Source: AWTP1-13 sp035714005 (GTDB lineage: Bacteria > Pseudomonadota > Alphaproteobacteria > Rhizobiales > Hyphomicrobiaceae). Taken from it: a DNA stretch of 5,322 nucleotides. The DNA lies in assembly GCA_035714005.1 (NCBI GenBank), contig DASTMQ010000607.1, forward strand, positions 1 to 5,322, read 5' to 3'. The number at the start of each line of letters is the position of its first letter. Position 1 is the stretch's first letter. This document shows positions 5,025 to 5,322 of the stretch, piece by piece. The notes under the pieces are model-generated. The model searched no databases, was not told the origin of the DNA, and saw nothing but the letters and a program-made list of their open reading frames with translations. The position numbers and the translations under genes were made by a program.

Positions 5025-5322
5025 GGACCGCGCCTCGATTTTTGCGGCCCTCGGCGATGCAACGCGTCTCGCCCTCGTCGCCACGTTGGTGGGTGGATCG
5101 TCGCCATCGATCGCCCAGTTAGCGCAAGGTTCACGCCTGACCCGGCAGGCGATCAGCAAGCATTTGCGCGTGCTGGAAGAGGCAGGCATCGTCGCCAGCC
5201 GGCGCGTGGGCCGGGAGAGCCGTTTCCAACTGCGACCCGAGCCGCTCGCCGAGGCGCAGGCCTATTTGGCGCGCGTATCGGAGCAGTGGGGACAGGCCCT
5301 CGAAAGGTTGCGCTCATTCGTT
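5002..5322 (+). CDS. ArsR-family winged-helix regulator (3' end cut by window)
   Basis: The reading frame is open from ATG 5002 to the window end (107 codons, no stop). The product is an ArsR/SmtB-type transcription factor. Residues 9-30 (DRASIFAALGDATRLALVATLV) are the usual first helices. SIAQLAQGSRLTRQAISKHLRVLEEAGIV (36-64) is the helix-turn-helix with its recognition helix. RRVGRESRFQL (67-77) is the beta wing, and PLAEAQAYLARVSEQWGQALERLRSFV (81-107) is the dimerisation helix. The metal-binding ELCVCDL motif of arsenic/cadmium sensors is absent and no Cys is present, so it is not an evident metal sensor. It belongs with ArsR proteins partnered with AHSA1/SRPBCC genes. The start overlaps the AHSA1 gene by 23 bases and lacks a good Shine-Dalgarno, suggesting translational coupling. 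Family members of this kind run to about 110-115 residues, so only a few are missing. Confidence 0.9.
   Translation, partial: MSSLTELEDRASIFAALGDATRLALVATLVGGSSPSIAQLAQGSRLTRQAISKHLRVLEEAGIVASRRVGRESRFQLRPEPLAEAQAYLARVSEQWGQALERLRSFV

Overview
The window comes from a high-GC proteobacterium, most likely an alphaproteobacterium. The GC-rich wobble positions, the RR-type signal on a TRAP binding protein, and a secreted Tim44-like protein with a Gly/Ser/Arg then Pro/Thr-rich N-terminus all fit Rhizobiales or Rhodospirillales relatives. No mobile element, RNA gene or CRISPR array is visible. This lineage call is inference from composition and protein style.

Bases 1-287 carry no convincing gene but hold a plausible promoter and a possible operator. 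Bases 288-3379 (+) are a complete three-gene TRAP transporter operon: dctP (periplasmic binding protein), dctQ (small 4-TM subunit) and dctM (large Na+-coupled permease subunit). dctQ and dctM overlap by ATGA. dctP and dctQ are separated by 87 bases holding a strong GC-rich hairpin that may let dctP mRNA accumulate above dctQM. DctP resembles the C4-dicarboxylate-type binding proteins, so a small organic (di)acid is the likely cargo, imported with Na+.

At 3422-4369 (-) a Tim44-domain membrane-associated protein converges on dctM. Its 3' end lies in a small tandem duplication. It is transcribed away from the last pair of genes.

The divergent intergenic region 4370-4568 is the most structured part of the window. 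It has a three-way-junction-like inverted repeat (4430-4498, including an 18-bp perfect palindrome). Next to it is a set of mutually exclusive hairpins (4504-4566) whose last stem contains the Shine-Dalgarno of the next gene.

Bases 4569-5322 (+) hold an AHSA1/SRPBCC-domain gene overlapped by 23 bases by an ArsR-family regulator, cut by the window end just short of its expected C-terminus. The pair is probably one transcript. The GCAAC/GTTGC repeats in its leader are either operator sites for the regulator or a translational on/off switch in the mRNA. That leader is the main candidate for something undescribed; the protein-coding genes belong to known families.
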